Source: Aureispira sp. (GTDB lineage: Bacteria > Bacteroidota > Bacteroidia > Chitinophagales > Saprospiraceae). From it: a DNA stretch of 32,157 nucleotides. Each line of letters starts with the position of its first letter. Position 1 is the stretch's first letter. The stretch covers positions 1-32,157 of the forward strand of contig JAAEPD010000506.1 of the NCBI GenBank assembly GCA_024222455.1. The letters run 5' to 3'. Position numbers and translations under genes: made by a program. The notes below the pieces were generated by a model. It made no database searches. It saw nothing but the letters and a program-made list of their open reading frames with translations, and was not told the DNA's origin. This document shows, in pieces, positions 25,301 to 32,010 of the stretch.

Positions 25301-25508
25301 TCTAAAATAGGGTCTTTAAAGTATTGTTTGAAATCAAAAAAAATAATTCAAGCTTAATAATTATGACGCAATTGAGTATAGCCTGCTTTAGATACTTAGA
25401 TAGTTATTCTACTCAATTCCTCAGCTAATCAGTTCCTCAAAAAACACCCCTTATAGAAAAATCAACTGCTCAAACTAAATGCACATTTCTTTAAAAAAAT
25501 CCCATTTT

Positions 25509-26975
25509 TTATCCCTTAGCTTTCAAAGCGTTCAATTTCATCTTATCCATAGCAGCTGCAGGGATATAATAAAATGTAGCTAATGCTGTTTTTAATGTCT
25601 TTTTGTTGAGTTGGCTAGGCGAAGTCAATATCTTCTTGATAGTCTGCCATCCTCGTTTTTTCTGAAAGCGTTTATGCACTAAACGATGCAAACGTCTATA
25701 GAAATCAGGAGAGAATGTAGCTTTGTACATCATAGCCAAATCATCTGAGTCCTCCCAGTTTTGTTTGTCTTTTAGTTGTGACTGAACTACCTCAAAGAAC
25801 TTGGTTCCAGGCAAAGGGTAGGATACCGAAATCCCTATATCATCAGGCATTAAATCTAATACCATTTGGATCGTTTTTTCTATATCTTCCATCGTTTCAC
25901 CAAGGTAACCAAACTGCAAAAAGAAGGCTACTTTGACTCCTTTTCTCTTTAGTAACTTAGTAGCTTCATAGATTTGTTCGATTTTGGTGCCCTTGTCCAT
26001 AGCATCCAATATCTTTTGAGAGCCAGACTCTGCACCAATCCAAACAGTATCTAATCCAGAAGCTGCTAGTGCCTCTATGGTGTCTTCTTTGAGCAAAAGA
26101 TCTGCTCTAGATTGTATTTTGTACTGAATGGATAGCTTTTTCTCTGCTAATAAATCTCTAAACTCTTGTACCCAACCAGGTTTAAGCCCAAATATATCAT
26201 CACAAACCCAAAAGTATTCGGCCCCATAAGTCTTAGTCAGCATTTCAACTTCGTCTACTACTCGCTGAGGAGATCTAGAGTTGTAACGGTTGCCATAAAT
26301 TGGTTTTGCACACCAATTACATTTATAAGGGCAACCTCTAGTTGTTGCTATATTCAACCCAAAGTAGCCATGCTTTTCGACCCATATTTTTCTATAATCC
26401 TCTATATTGATCAAATCCCATGCTGGTGATGGCAAGTCATCCAAACTTTTAATAACTGACCTTCTTGCATTGCGCACTATTGTTCCATCTTGGTTGGTCC
26501 AAGCTATACCTAGGAGCTGAGAAACATCTGTATTCCCTGCCTCTAGCTGTGTTACCAGTTCTTGCAAGGTCAACTCTCCTTCTCCGAGCAGTATATAATC
26601 AGCTCCTTTTTCCAAATACATTCCATAATGATCGGTAGAATCTGAACTGGATACAATAATCCTGCAGCCCAAATCTTTGGCGTAGGCAATCATATCAAAA
26701 GCAGCCTCTCGCATACGAGTTAGACACATTTTGGTGAGGTAGTTAAACCCATCATCATAGATAATAAAATAATCGGGCTGTTGCTCTTGAAGCAACGGAA
26801 CTACATCTTGAATATCTTCCTTAAGATTAGTATCGTACAAACTTACGTTATGTCCATCTTGACGCATCAATGCAGCTGCATAGATGGTTCCATAGGGAGG
26901 ATAAGGCTGTGCTGTTTCCCACTGTTTTGGGTCAAATCTATAAAAATATGAATGTGTAAATAGTAGTTTGGCCAT
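25509..26975 (-). CDS. Cobalamin-binding radical SAM enzyme
   Basis: This 488-residue protein has an N-terminal cobalamin-type domain (MAKLLFTHSYFYRFDPKQWE, PYPPYGTIYAAALMRQDGHN, GADYILLGEGELTLQELV). Radical SAM motif CPYKCNWC (C215, C219, C222) is followed by YFWVCDDIFGL, DTVWIGAESGSQKILDAMDKG and FFLQFGYLGETMEDIEKTI. The opening HxYF ... PYPPxGxxY pattern is shared with the 23069-24469 protein. A C-terminal basic extension of about 90 residues follows the barrel. It is transcribed alone or as the first gene of the region: the next gene starts 208 nt downstream and a repeat element lies upstream. Product unknown. Confidence 0.9.
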   Translation of the reverse strand: MAKLLFTHSYFYRFDPKQWETAQPYPPYGTIYAAALMRQDGHNVSLYDTNLKEDIQDVVPLLQEQQPDYFIIYDDGFNYLTKMCLTRMREAAFDMIAYAKDLGCRIIVSSSDSTDHYGMYLEKGADYILLGEGELTLQELVTQLEAGNTDVSQLLGIAWTNQDGTIVRNARRSVIKSLDDLPSPAWDLINIEDYRKIWVEKHGYFGLNIATTRGCPYKCNWCAKPIYGNRYNSRSPQRVVDEVEMLTKTYGAEYFWVCDDIFGLKPGWVQEFRDLLAEKKLSIQYKIQSRADLLLKEDTIEALAASGLDTVWIGAESGSQKILDAMDKGTKIEQIYEATKLLKRKGVKVAFFLQFGYLGETMEDIEKTIQMVLDLMPDDIGISVSYPLPGTKFFEVVQSQLKDKQNWEDSDDLAMMYKATFSPDFYRRLHRLVHKRFQKKRGWQTIKKILTSPSQLNKKTLKTALATFYYIPAAAMDKMKLNALKAKG

Positions 26976-27017
26976 AGTTCACTCAACTCAATTATCAAAT
27001 AAAGATCAGGTATTCCT

Positions 27018-27121
27018 ACCCTAAAATACACAAATGAGGTATAAAACACTTGTTTTATCCTCATTTGTTGTCTTCTATCATACTGCCAAGTTAGCAACTT
27101 TATAGTAGATTTTTTACTAGA
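27018..27121. repeat. Dispersed stem-loop repeat, copy 1
   Basis: This 104-bp element has a second copy at 31909-32010. It begins ACCCTAA. A near-perfect stem follows, 27031-27048 against 27051-27067 (CAAATGAGG...CCTCATTTG, one unpaired T). Then come a small palindrome AAGTTAGCAACTT (27088-27100) and a TAGATT...ACTAGA end. It lies between the 3' end of msrB and the start of a radical SAM gene. It may act as a terminator or processing signal for msrB; no transposase or matching terminal inverted repeats are visible. Confidence 0.75.
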
Positions 27122-27152
27122 GTCATTACTTTAGCTATTTTTCAAAGCAGCT

Positions 27153-27611
27153 TTATTCAGCTTTTTCAGACTTAATCAACTGTATAGCTTCCGAATTGAT
27201 GCAATACCGCAATCCACTAGGCTCTGGTCCATCCGGAAATACATGTCCCAAATGCCCATCACAAGTATTACACATGACCTCTATTCGTACTCTACCAAAA
27301 GAAGCATCATTCTTATATTTTATAGCATTTTCCTTGATAGGCTGCGTAAAACTTGGCCAACCTGTTCCAGATTCAAACTTTATGGAAGAATCGAACAGTA
27401 ATGTATCACAGCAAATACAACTATATTTACCTGCATCATGTGCATGGCAAAGTGCTCCTGAGCCTGCTCTTTCAGTACCTTTTAGGCGAGTTATTCTAAA
27501 CTGTTCTGGACTGAGTATTACTTTCCATTCCTTCTCCGTTTTTTCAACTCTTCTATCAGGTAAAAGATTGCCTTTGTTGGCAAATTTGATTACATCATTC
27601 CAGTTTATCAT
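27153..27611 (-). CDS. msrB: Peptide-methionine (R)-S-oxide reductase MsrB
   Basis: MsrB reduces methionine-R-sulfoxide in proteins. The 152-residue protein has the zinc cysteines CICC and CNTC, the SGTGWPSFTQPI active-site segment, GHLGHVFPDGP, and the catalytic Cys137 in RYCIN. I start at ATG 27611 (MINWNDVIKFA). The 15 extra upstream codons run into the preceding gene and do not match MsrB proteins. The gene begins 19 nt after the stop of the glutaredoxin-thioredoxin reductase fusion, which would supply reductant, so the two form an operon. Length is normal for a single-domain MsrB. Confidence 0.95.
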   Translation of the reverse strand: MINWNDVIKFANKGNLLPDRRVEKTEKEWKVILSPEQFRITRLKGTERAGSGALCHAHDAGKYSCICCDTLLFDSSIKFESGTGWPSFTQPIKENAIKYKNDASFGRVRIEVMCNTCDGHLGHVFPDGPEPSGLRYCINSEAIQLIKSEKAE

Positions 27612-27630
27612 AACTTTATATTTTAAATTC

Positions 27631-29037
27631 CTATTTAAGAAAATTTCGAATACCATAACTCACCAAAACACCTTCACCAGTAGCCGCAGCTACCTGAGCT
27701 ATAGCTCCTTCTCTACAATCTCCTGCTGCAAAAATCCCTTTAGTTGAGGTTTCCGCCAACCCTGTGGTTTTTATAAATCCTCTGTCATTGAGTTCAACAA
27801 TATTTTGAAAGGATTTTGTATTTGGGATTAACCCTATAAAAATAAAGACACCATCCCCTTTAATTATTTCCCCCTGATTAGTATTGTTATCTCTTACTTT
27901 CAGTCCATCAAATAAACCTCGCTCATTAGCCAAAAACTCAACAGAAGTTTTATCCATGTGTGTTGTAATATTATCAATAGTAGACAGCTTTTCTATATAG
28001 GTTTCTGATGCCGTAAATGCTGCTGTATTGTTTACAATTTGCACTGTTTTGCAAAAACCAGATAAGAAAATGCCTTCCTCCAAAGCAGAGTTGCCTCCTC
28101 CTATCACCACAACATCTTTGTCTCTATAAAAAGCCCCATCACAGGTTGCACAAAAATGAATACCAGACCCAATCAGTTCATTCTCATTAGGGATTCCTAA
28201 TTTTCGATAAGTTGATCCTGTGGAAAGCACCACTGTTTTTCCGAAAAAAGAAGATGTTTTGGTTTGGATGGTAAATAGATCTCCTTCTTTTGTAATATCA
28301 ACCACTTCTTCTCCTGTCTTTATTTTGGCACCATATGTTTTGGCCTGCTCTTCCATTTTATCCATTAATTTGGGCCCCGAAATAGAAGTAAACCCTGGAT
28401 AATTCTCTATTTTTTCGGTTAAGAAGGCATTTCCCCCTATATTCTTTTTCTCTAAGATCAGAGAATCAAATCGATCTCTTTGAGCATAAATAGAGGTTGT
28501 TAAGCCTGCTGCACCGCCCCCAATAATAATAGTGTCGTAGATTTTCTGTTCCTTTTCTACATTGATAGACAAAAGGGCTGTCAATTCAGCATTATTAGGA
28601 TTGGTATATGGTTTACCATCAATCAAAATAGTTGGAATAATACGTTTACCATTATTGATTTGCTCTACTTTATTGGTAGCCCAAGCATGCTCATCTACAT
28701 CAATAAACTCAAAGTTGATCTTATTGTCTCTCAAAAAGTTTTTAGCTCTTCTACAGTCTGGACACCAATCTGCTCCATACAGTTGCACCTGCCCAGCTTC
28801 GTTTATACCAAAAACAGCAGCTAATTCCTTATTATCAGGGTTGGTATATGTCTTATCATTGATTATTAATGTTGGGATAATCCGTTTTCCGTTGTTTATC
28901 TGCTCTACCTTTGCAGTTGCATCCTTATCCAAATCAACATCTATAAAATCATAACTAATGTTATTCTCTTTCAAATAAGATTTAGCTCTTCTACAATCTG
29001 GACACCAATCTGCTCCATAAAGAATTGTACGGTTCAT
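27631..29037 (-). CDS. Tandem glutaredoxin-like domains fused to thioredoxin reductase
   Basis: This 468-residue flavoprotein carries two near-identical glutaredoxin-like domains at its N-terminus, each with a CPDC redox centre (C12/C15 and C92/C95) and the cis-proline segment RIIPT. A complete thioredoxin reductase follows from about residue 167: FAD site IIGGGAAGLT (GGGAAG 173-178), redox pair CATC (C296, C299), NADPH site VIGGGNSALEEG, and C-terminal GIFAAGDCREG. Electrons should pass NADPH to FAD to CATC and then perhaps to the attached glutaredoxin arms. Ordinary thioredoxin reductase is about 315 residues, so the extra 165 are the two fused domains. The 80-residue repeat is also visible in the DNA. 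It is followed 19 nt later by msrB. Grx-TrxR fusions with one Grx exist; two in tandem is unusual. Confidence 0.93.
   Translation of the reverse strand: MNRTILYGADWCPDCRRAKSYLKENNISYDFIDVDLDKDATAKVEQINNGKRIIPTLIINDKTYTNPDNKELAAVFGINEAGQVQLYGADWCPDCRRAKNFLRDNKINFEFIDVDEHAWATNKVEQINNGKRIIPTILIDGKPYTNPNNAELTALLSINVEKEQKIYDTIIIGGGAAGLTTSIYAQRDRFDSLILEKKNIGGNAFLTEKIENYPGFTSISGPKLMDKMEEQAKTYGAKIKTGEEVVDITKEGDLFTIQTKTSSFFGKTVVLSTGSTYRKLGIPNENELIGSGIHFCATCDGAFYRDKDVVVIGGGNSALEEGIFLSGFCKTVQIVNNTAAFTASETYIEKLSTIDNITTHMDKTSVEFLANERGLFDGLKVRDNNTNQGEIIKGDGVFIFIGLIPNTKSFQNIVELNDRGFIKTTGLAETSTKGIFAAGDCREGAIAQVAAATGEGVLVSYGIRNFLK
28558..29037 (-). repeat. Tandem 240-bp duplication coding the two glutaredoxin domains
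   Basis: Codons 1-80 (29037-28798) and 81-160 (28797-28558) of the fusion gene encode domains that agree through YGADWCPDCRRAK, VEQINNGKRIIPT and YTNP. The period is exactly 80 codons. Synonymous differences between the copies, for example in the KRIIPT codons, indicate that the duplication is not very recent. Confidence 0.9.
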
Positions 29038-29240
29038 AACTTCTACTATTTTTGATTTAAGATTTAGACGTTGTTTAAAAATGAATTGTCAAAGGCTATT
29101 GAAACGCTAATTTTCACTATAGTGTCGTTATTTTTATCAACCGTAGCTAAAACTACGCTTTCAAAAAATGTCTAACTCTAGTCAAAATCAGTACTCAAAC
29201 CCTATTTTGAACTCCATTCTTAAACAACTTTTTATTAAAA

Positions 29241-29597
29241 TTAAGCGTGGTAATATCTTTCTCTATATATTTTGCCATCCTTCCATTCTGTAGCAACGGT
29301 CTGTTCAGAAACCATTATGCTCCCATCTTTTAGTTTCAAGGTCATGACAGCATCATAAAATGTATGATTCCCATTGACAGCATAGTTTCCTACTTCATAA
29401 CCAATAAATTCTTCCAAATCATTCTTAATAAAATCATCCTCAAATTTCACGCAATAGGCTTTACCAACTTTAGGTTTTCCATTGGCTTCTCTGAGCTCTA
29501 CCTCATCATGAAGATAAGTTTCCATTGCTGTTATAAATTCTCCTTTTGCAAGTAAGTTATGGACGTGTTTTAACTTTGTTTCTATTGAATTTTCCAT
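29241..29597 (-). CDS. SnoaL-like (NTF2-fold) domain protein
   Basis: This 118-residue cytosolic protein has the cone-shaped NTF2/SnoaL fold pattern: an N-terminal helix (KLKHVHNLLAKGEFITAMETYLHDEVELREANG), then strands ending in VAGxxVG-like segments and SEQTVATEWKDGKIYRERYYHA. Members include polyketide cyclases, isomerases and many proteins of unknown function in stress operons. No specific catalytic residues can be assigned. It starts 22 nt after the thioredoxin gene and is likely co-transcribed with it, suggesting a role in oxidative-stress metabolism. Confidence 0.82.
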   Translation of the reverse strand: MENSIETKLKHVHNLLAKGEFITAMETYLHDEVELREANGKPKVGKAYCVKFEDDFIKNDLEEFIGYEVGNYAVNGNHTFYDAVMTLKLKDGSIMVSEQTVATEWKDGKIYRERYYHA

Positions 29598-29619
29598 TTT
29601 GAATATCCTTTTATATGGG

Positions 29620-29949
29620 TTAATGACTAACTGAATTTGAATACTTATGTATTTTCTGATCTAATACTGCTTTTGACTGCAAACCAACTAGACCTTCTTT
29701 GACCATACCATCTGCTATAATAAATAATGCTGGAATGCTTCTGACTCTAAACTCTTGAGCTAAAGCTCCATTCTTATCCACATTGACTTTAGCAATTATA
29801 AAATCGCCTTTGTGTTGCTCTGCCAATGTTTCTACTATTGGCAACTGTGCTTGACATGGTCCACACCAATCTGCATAAAAATCTAATAAAATTGGTTTGC
29901 CTTGTTCTAGTACTTTTTTAAAATCTTCTGTGCTTGTTACCTCTTTCAT
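29620..29949 (-). CDS. trxA: Thioredoxin
   Basis: This is a 109-residue thioredoxin with the canonical active site FYADWCGPC (C29 and C32), the cis-proline segment RVRSIPALFII, and the KVNVDKNGALAQEF strand. It is a cytosolic disulfide reductant that regenerates MsrA, MsrB and peroxiredoxins. It is the first gene of a pair with the SnoaL-like protein and lies between msrA and the reductase fusion, so it probably serves the methionine sulfoxide repair enzymes. There may be another housekeeping thioredoxin elsewhere in the genome. A short palindrome (29974-29987) lies 24 nt upstream of its ATG. Confidence 0.94.
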   Translation of the reverse strand: MKEVTSTEDFKKVLEQGKPILLDFYADWCGPCQAQLPIVETLAEQHKGDFIIAKVNVDKNGALAQEFRVRSIPALFIIADGMVKEGLVGLQSKAVLDQKIHKYSNSVSH

Positions 29950-29973
29950 AATTATTATTGTTTTTAATTGTTA

Positions 29974-29987
29974 CGATACAAATATCG
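29974..29987. promoter_or_regulatory. Palindrome upstream of thioredoxin gene
   Basis: CGATA and TATCG form a 5-bp inverted repeat around CAAA, 24 nt before the thioredoxin start codon. On the coding strand it contains GATATTTG, one mismatch from the Bacteroidota -7 box TAnnTTTG. It could be an operator overlapping the promoter, but chance is a real alternative. Confidence 0.3.
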
Positions 29988-30017
29988 GTTGAATTGGGTA
30001 GTTATGGTTAGGCATTT

Positions 30018-30044
30018 TTTCCCTAGGAATTATCAATTTTTCCC
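30018..30044. repeat. 27-bp direct repeat, copy at msrA 3' end
   Basis: A 27-bp sequence beginning TTTCCCTAG and ending ATCAATTTTTCCC matches 30682-30708 at 25 of 27 positions. This copy spans the msrA stop codon and its last few codons. The two copies bracket the entire msrA gene and its upstream region. Confidence 0.8.
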
Positions 30045-30538
30045 ATTTTAAATTTATCTAGGTTTTTTGAATGTGTTTTAAGTAAAGTTTTCAATTTTGG
30101 AGCAATGTATCTCTTGCAAAAGGGAGCTTCCTTATTCTTTTGATAGTAATCTAGGTACTCTTCCTTATTCAACTTAAAATCCTTTAGTTTCAACACTTTT
30201 GTGATATACTTGGGATCTACCTCTTCATTCTGAACATTCAGTATAGCTTCTATCTTTTTGCCTTGTGATTCGCTATAGTAATAGATGGCTGATCGATATT
30301 TACTTCTAAAAGGGTGGTTGGATTGGCTTGAATGTGTTTGCAAGTGAATTTCTATGAGCATTTCTAGTTCAATAAGCTGGGGATTAAAATGTACAATTAT
30401 GGCTTCTGAAAAAGACTCATAGGGAGTTTCTGAAGAAATCCAACCTTGTTCTACATACTCAACTCCTATTAATGCTTGAAAAACACCTTCGGTACACCAG
30501 TGGCAGCCACCCCCCAATCCTAACTGACCTAATTGCAT
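30023..30538 (-). CDS. msrA: Peptide-methionine (S)-S-oxide reductase MsrA
   Basis: MsrA reduces methionine-S-sulfoxide. The 171-residue protein begins almost directly with the active-site loop GGGCHWCTEGVF (catalytic Cys12), the local form of the family's GCFWxxE. YVEQGWISSETPYESF follows, then the conserved HLQTHSSQSNHPFRSKYRSAIYY segment. The C-terminal half is helical and basic (HSKNLDKFKMGKIDNS). It lies between the AraC regulator and the thioredoxin gene, all on the same strand. A 9-bp inverted repeat sits in its 158-bp upstream region. Together with msrB and the reductases it completes a full methionine-sulfoxide repair set. Confidence 0.93.
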   Translation of the reverse strand: MQLGQLGLGGGCHWCTEGVFQALIGVEYVEQGWISSETPYESFSEAIIVHFNPQLIELEMLIEIHLQTHSSQSNHPFRSKYRSAIYYYSESQGKKIEAILNVQNEEVDPKYITKVLKLKDFKLNKEEYLDYYQKNKEAPFCKRYIAPKLKTLLKTHSKNLDKFKMGKIDNS

Positions 30539-30603
30539 CTTAGTGCAAATAGGTTAGCTTGAAAGAACGGAGTATTTGGTGTAAAATATTGGACTGTTGG
30601 AGT

Positions 30604-30642
30604 TGTCATAATTCTATTTTTTATTACTAAATGATTATGACA
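30604..30642. promoter_or_regulatory. Inverted repeat upstream of msrA
   Basis: TGTCATAAT (30604-30612) and ATTATGACA (30634-30642) are perfect 9-bp inverted arms about 21 nt apart, between araC-type regulator and msrA and roughly 65-105 nt before the msrA ATG. The spacing suits binding of a dimeric regulator. The neighbouring AraC-type protein is a candidate, but this is inference. Confidence 0.4.
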
Positions 30643-30681
30643 CAAAGATGGGGTACAAATAGGAGACAGTGATAGACTAGA

Positions 30682-30708
30682 TTTCCCTAAGAGTTATCAA
30701 TTTTTCCC
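30682..30708. repeat. 27-bp direct repeat, copy at AraC-regulator 3' end
   Basis: This is the second copy of the 27-bp repeat (TTTCCCTAA ... ATCAATTTTTCCC), with two mismatches to 30018-30044. It spans the AraC-type regulator stop codon and final codons, but in a different reading frame from the msrA copy, so shared protein sequence does not explain it. Confidence 0.8.
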
Positions 30709-31536
30709 TAATAAGCCTTTTTCACGGTACATCGTTGGAGAAACGCCTTCTTGCTTTTTGAAAAACCGACTAAATGATTGAATATCGTTAAAACCTAAAT
30801 CATAGGCTATTTCAGAGACATCTTTTGGAGAGTAGCGCAGAAGTCTTCGGGCTTCTAATAAGATACGCTTTTGAATGAATTGTAAGGGTGATTTTTCTCC
30901 TAGTTTTTTGAATACATTAGAGATCGTTTTAGGCGATTTATGCAGAATATCTGCATAGTCAGCCACTGTATGTTTCTCTTTAAAATGGATTTCGACTAGG
31001 TAATTAAAATTGCGTACCAACTCATTTTGAGTAGTGTTCAACTGCTCGAGATTGGCTTGACGTTTATATACACGCGTGCAGAGAATCAGAATCCGCTTCA
31101 ACATCATCTGAAGCATCTCTAATTGCAAATTATCGTGCATTTCAAACTCTAGATTGGCCATTTTCCAAGCTGTTTCTAGAATTTCTAATTCCATCTTGTT
31201 TGGACGTAAAACTGGAACATTGGATGCTCCATAATATAGAATGCCCTTGCATCCAACTTCACTATCATGGTCTAAAATACAATAGAAAGATTGGTTAAAC
31301 TGTAGAAAATTAGCTGTATTGACAAACTCATAGACTAGAGAATGGAACTGTGTCAAGCAAACAATATCATTGGTATTGAATTCAAAAGGTACTCCATCAA
31401 TAAGTACCTTATTATTATCGGAAGTAAACCAAAGTAAGCATAAGCTGTCTTCTAACTGCTCTTCTAGTGGTGCACAGTTAGAACTATTAATTTTTTGCAG
31501 CTCAAAATGTTCTTTATTTTTCCCTAGATATTTCAT
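30697..31536 (-). CDS. AraC-family transcriptional regulator
   Basis: This 279-residue protein has an N-terminal cupin-like sensor region (LCLLWFTSDNNKVLIDGVPFEFNTNDIVCL), a helical dimerisation stretch, and a C-terminal double helix-turn-helix. The two HTH units are HTVADYADILHKSPKTISNVFKKLGEKSPLQF and PKDVSEIAYDLGFNDIQSFSRFFKKQEGVSP, the classic AraC signature. The effector is unknown. Its gene lies 158 nt upstream of msrA on the same strand, with an inverted repeat between them, so it may control the redox block. It starts 24 nt after the Rof-like gene and probably shares its transcript. Confidence 0.93.
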   Translation of the reverse strand: MKYLGKNKEHFELQKINSSNCAPLEEQLEDSLCLLWFTSDNNKVLIDGVPFEFNTNDIVCLTQFHSLVYEFVNTANFLQFNQSFYCILDHDSEVGCKGILYYGASNVPVLRPNKMELEILETAWKMANLEFEMHDNLQLEMLQMMLKRILILCTRVYKRQANLEQLNTTQNELVRNFNYLVEIHFKEKHTVADYADILHKSPKTISNVFKKLGEKSPLQFIQKRILLEARRLLRYSPKDVSEIAYDLGFNDIQSFSRFFKKQEGVSPTMYREKGLLGKN

Positions 31537-31560
31537 TGTCTAATAACCTTATAAAAGTGA

Positions 31561-31824
31561 TTAAATTTTACAGGATTCATAATCACTTAGCTTATCCTTC
31601 CCTATCGATATAATTTTATCCAACCTAATGATTGTCCCTTGTTCTAGCTTTAGGTACTCTGCCTTCTCTTTAGTGAATACGTCAATAATCTTAGATTCTA
31701 CAGTTAGTTGCTTATTCTGAGGATCTAAATAGGTTATGTTTTCTAAGCTTTTAAATGTTGCTCTAGCTAAAATAAGATCATAAAAATTACAACTTATGGA
31801 TTTATATTCGTCATTAGAGGGCAT
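31561..31824 (-). CDS. Rof-like Rho-binding antiterminator
   Basis: This 87-residue protein follows the pattern of Rof/YaeO, a small protein that binds transcription terminator Rho and blocks its RNA access. The opening DEYKSISCNFYDLILARA matches the YxxIxCxxYDxLExA start of Rof. Then come a strand with ESKIIDVFTKEKAEYLKLE and the RLDKIISI end, which mirrors the Rof LRLDKITSF. There is no signal peptide. It lies 24 nt before the AraC gene on the same strand. Family assignment rests on remembered consensus, not a search. A generic small beta-barrel protein is the alternative. Confidence 0.7.
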   Translation of the reverse strand: MPSNDEYKSISCNFYDLILARATFKSLENITYLDPQNKQLTVESKIIDVFTKEKAEYLKLEQGTIIRLDKIISIGKDKLSDYESCKI

Positions 31825-31859
31825 TTGAACCTATTTTAAATTGTATTATAAGTTGGTAT

Positions 31860-31880
31860 TACTTTCCAATACAGAAAGTA
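31860..31880. promoter_or_regulatory. Inverted repeat upstream of the Rof-like gene
   Basis: TACTTTC (31860-31866) and GAAAGTA (31874-31880) are perfect 7-bp arms around CAATACA, 36 nt before the Rof-like ATG. A second small palindrome TTGATTATCAA (31888-31898) follows. This could be an operator at the promoter of the rof-araC pair or a short hairpin. Confidence 0.3.
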
Positions 31881-31908
31881 CTTTTTATTGATTATCAATA
31901 AATTACAC

Positions 31909-32010
31909 ACCCTAAGGTACAAATGAGGTACAAAAACTATCATTTTAGCCTCATTTATCCTTTTTTGTGCTTCTGCTAAGTTAGCAACTTTCTAATAGAT
32001 TCACACTAGA
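31909..32010. repeat. Dispersed stem-loop repeat, copy 2
   Basis: This 102-bp copy of the element at 27018-27121 has the same order: ACCCTAA, stem CAAATGAGG (31920-31928) with CCTCATTT (31949-31956), CTGC/TAAGTTAGCAACTT (31978-31990), TAGATT...ACTAGA. The inner stem sequence differs while the outer stem is kept, and the small palindrome is identical. It reaches the stop codon of the partial gene to its right. Confidence 0.75.

Noticed and set aside
25484-25505. A/T hairpin after the first radical SAM gene
   Set aside because: AAAAAATGGGATTTTTT-like pairing is only A-T with a 3-nt loop, too weak to call a terminator.
27612-27656. Longer MsrB starting at 27656
   Set aside because: The extra 15 codons overlap the upstream reductase gene and do not look like MsrB sequence; ATG 27611 gives the normal start and length.
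29150-29165. Small hairpin CGTAGCTAAAACTACG as a terminator of the SnoaL gene
   Set aside because: The 5-bp stem is weak and has no U-tract on the relevant strand; it may be chance.
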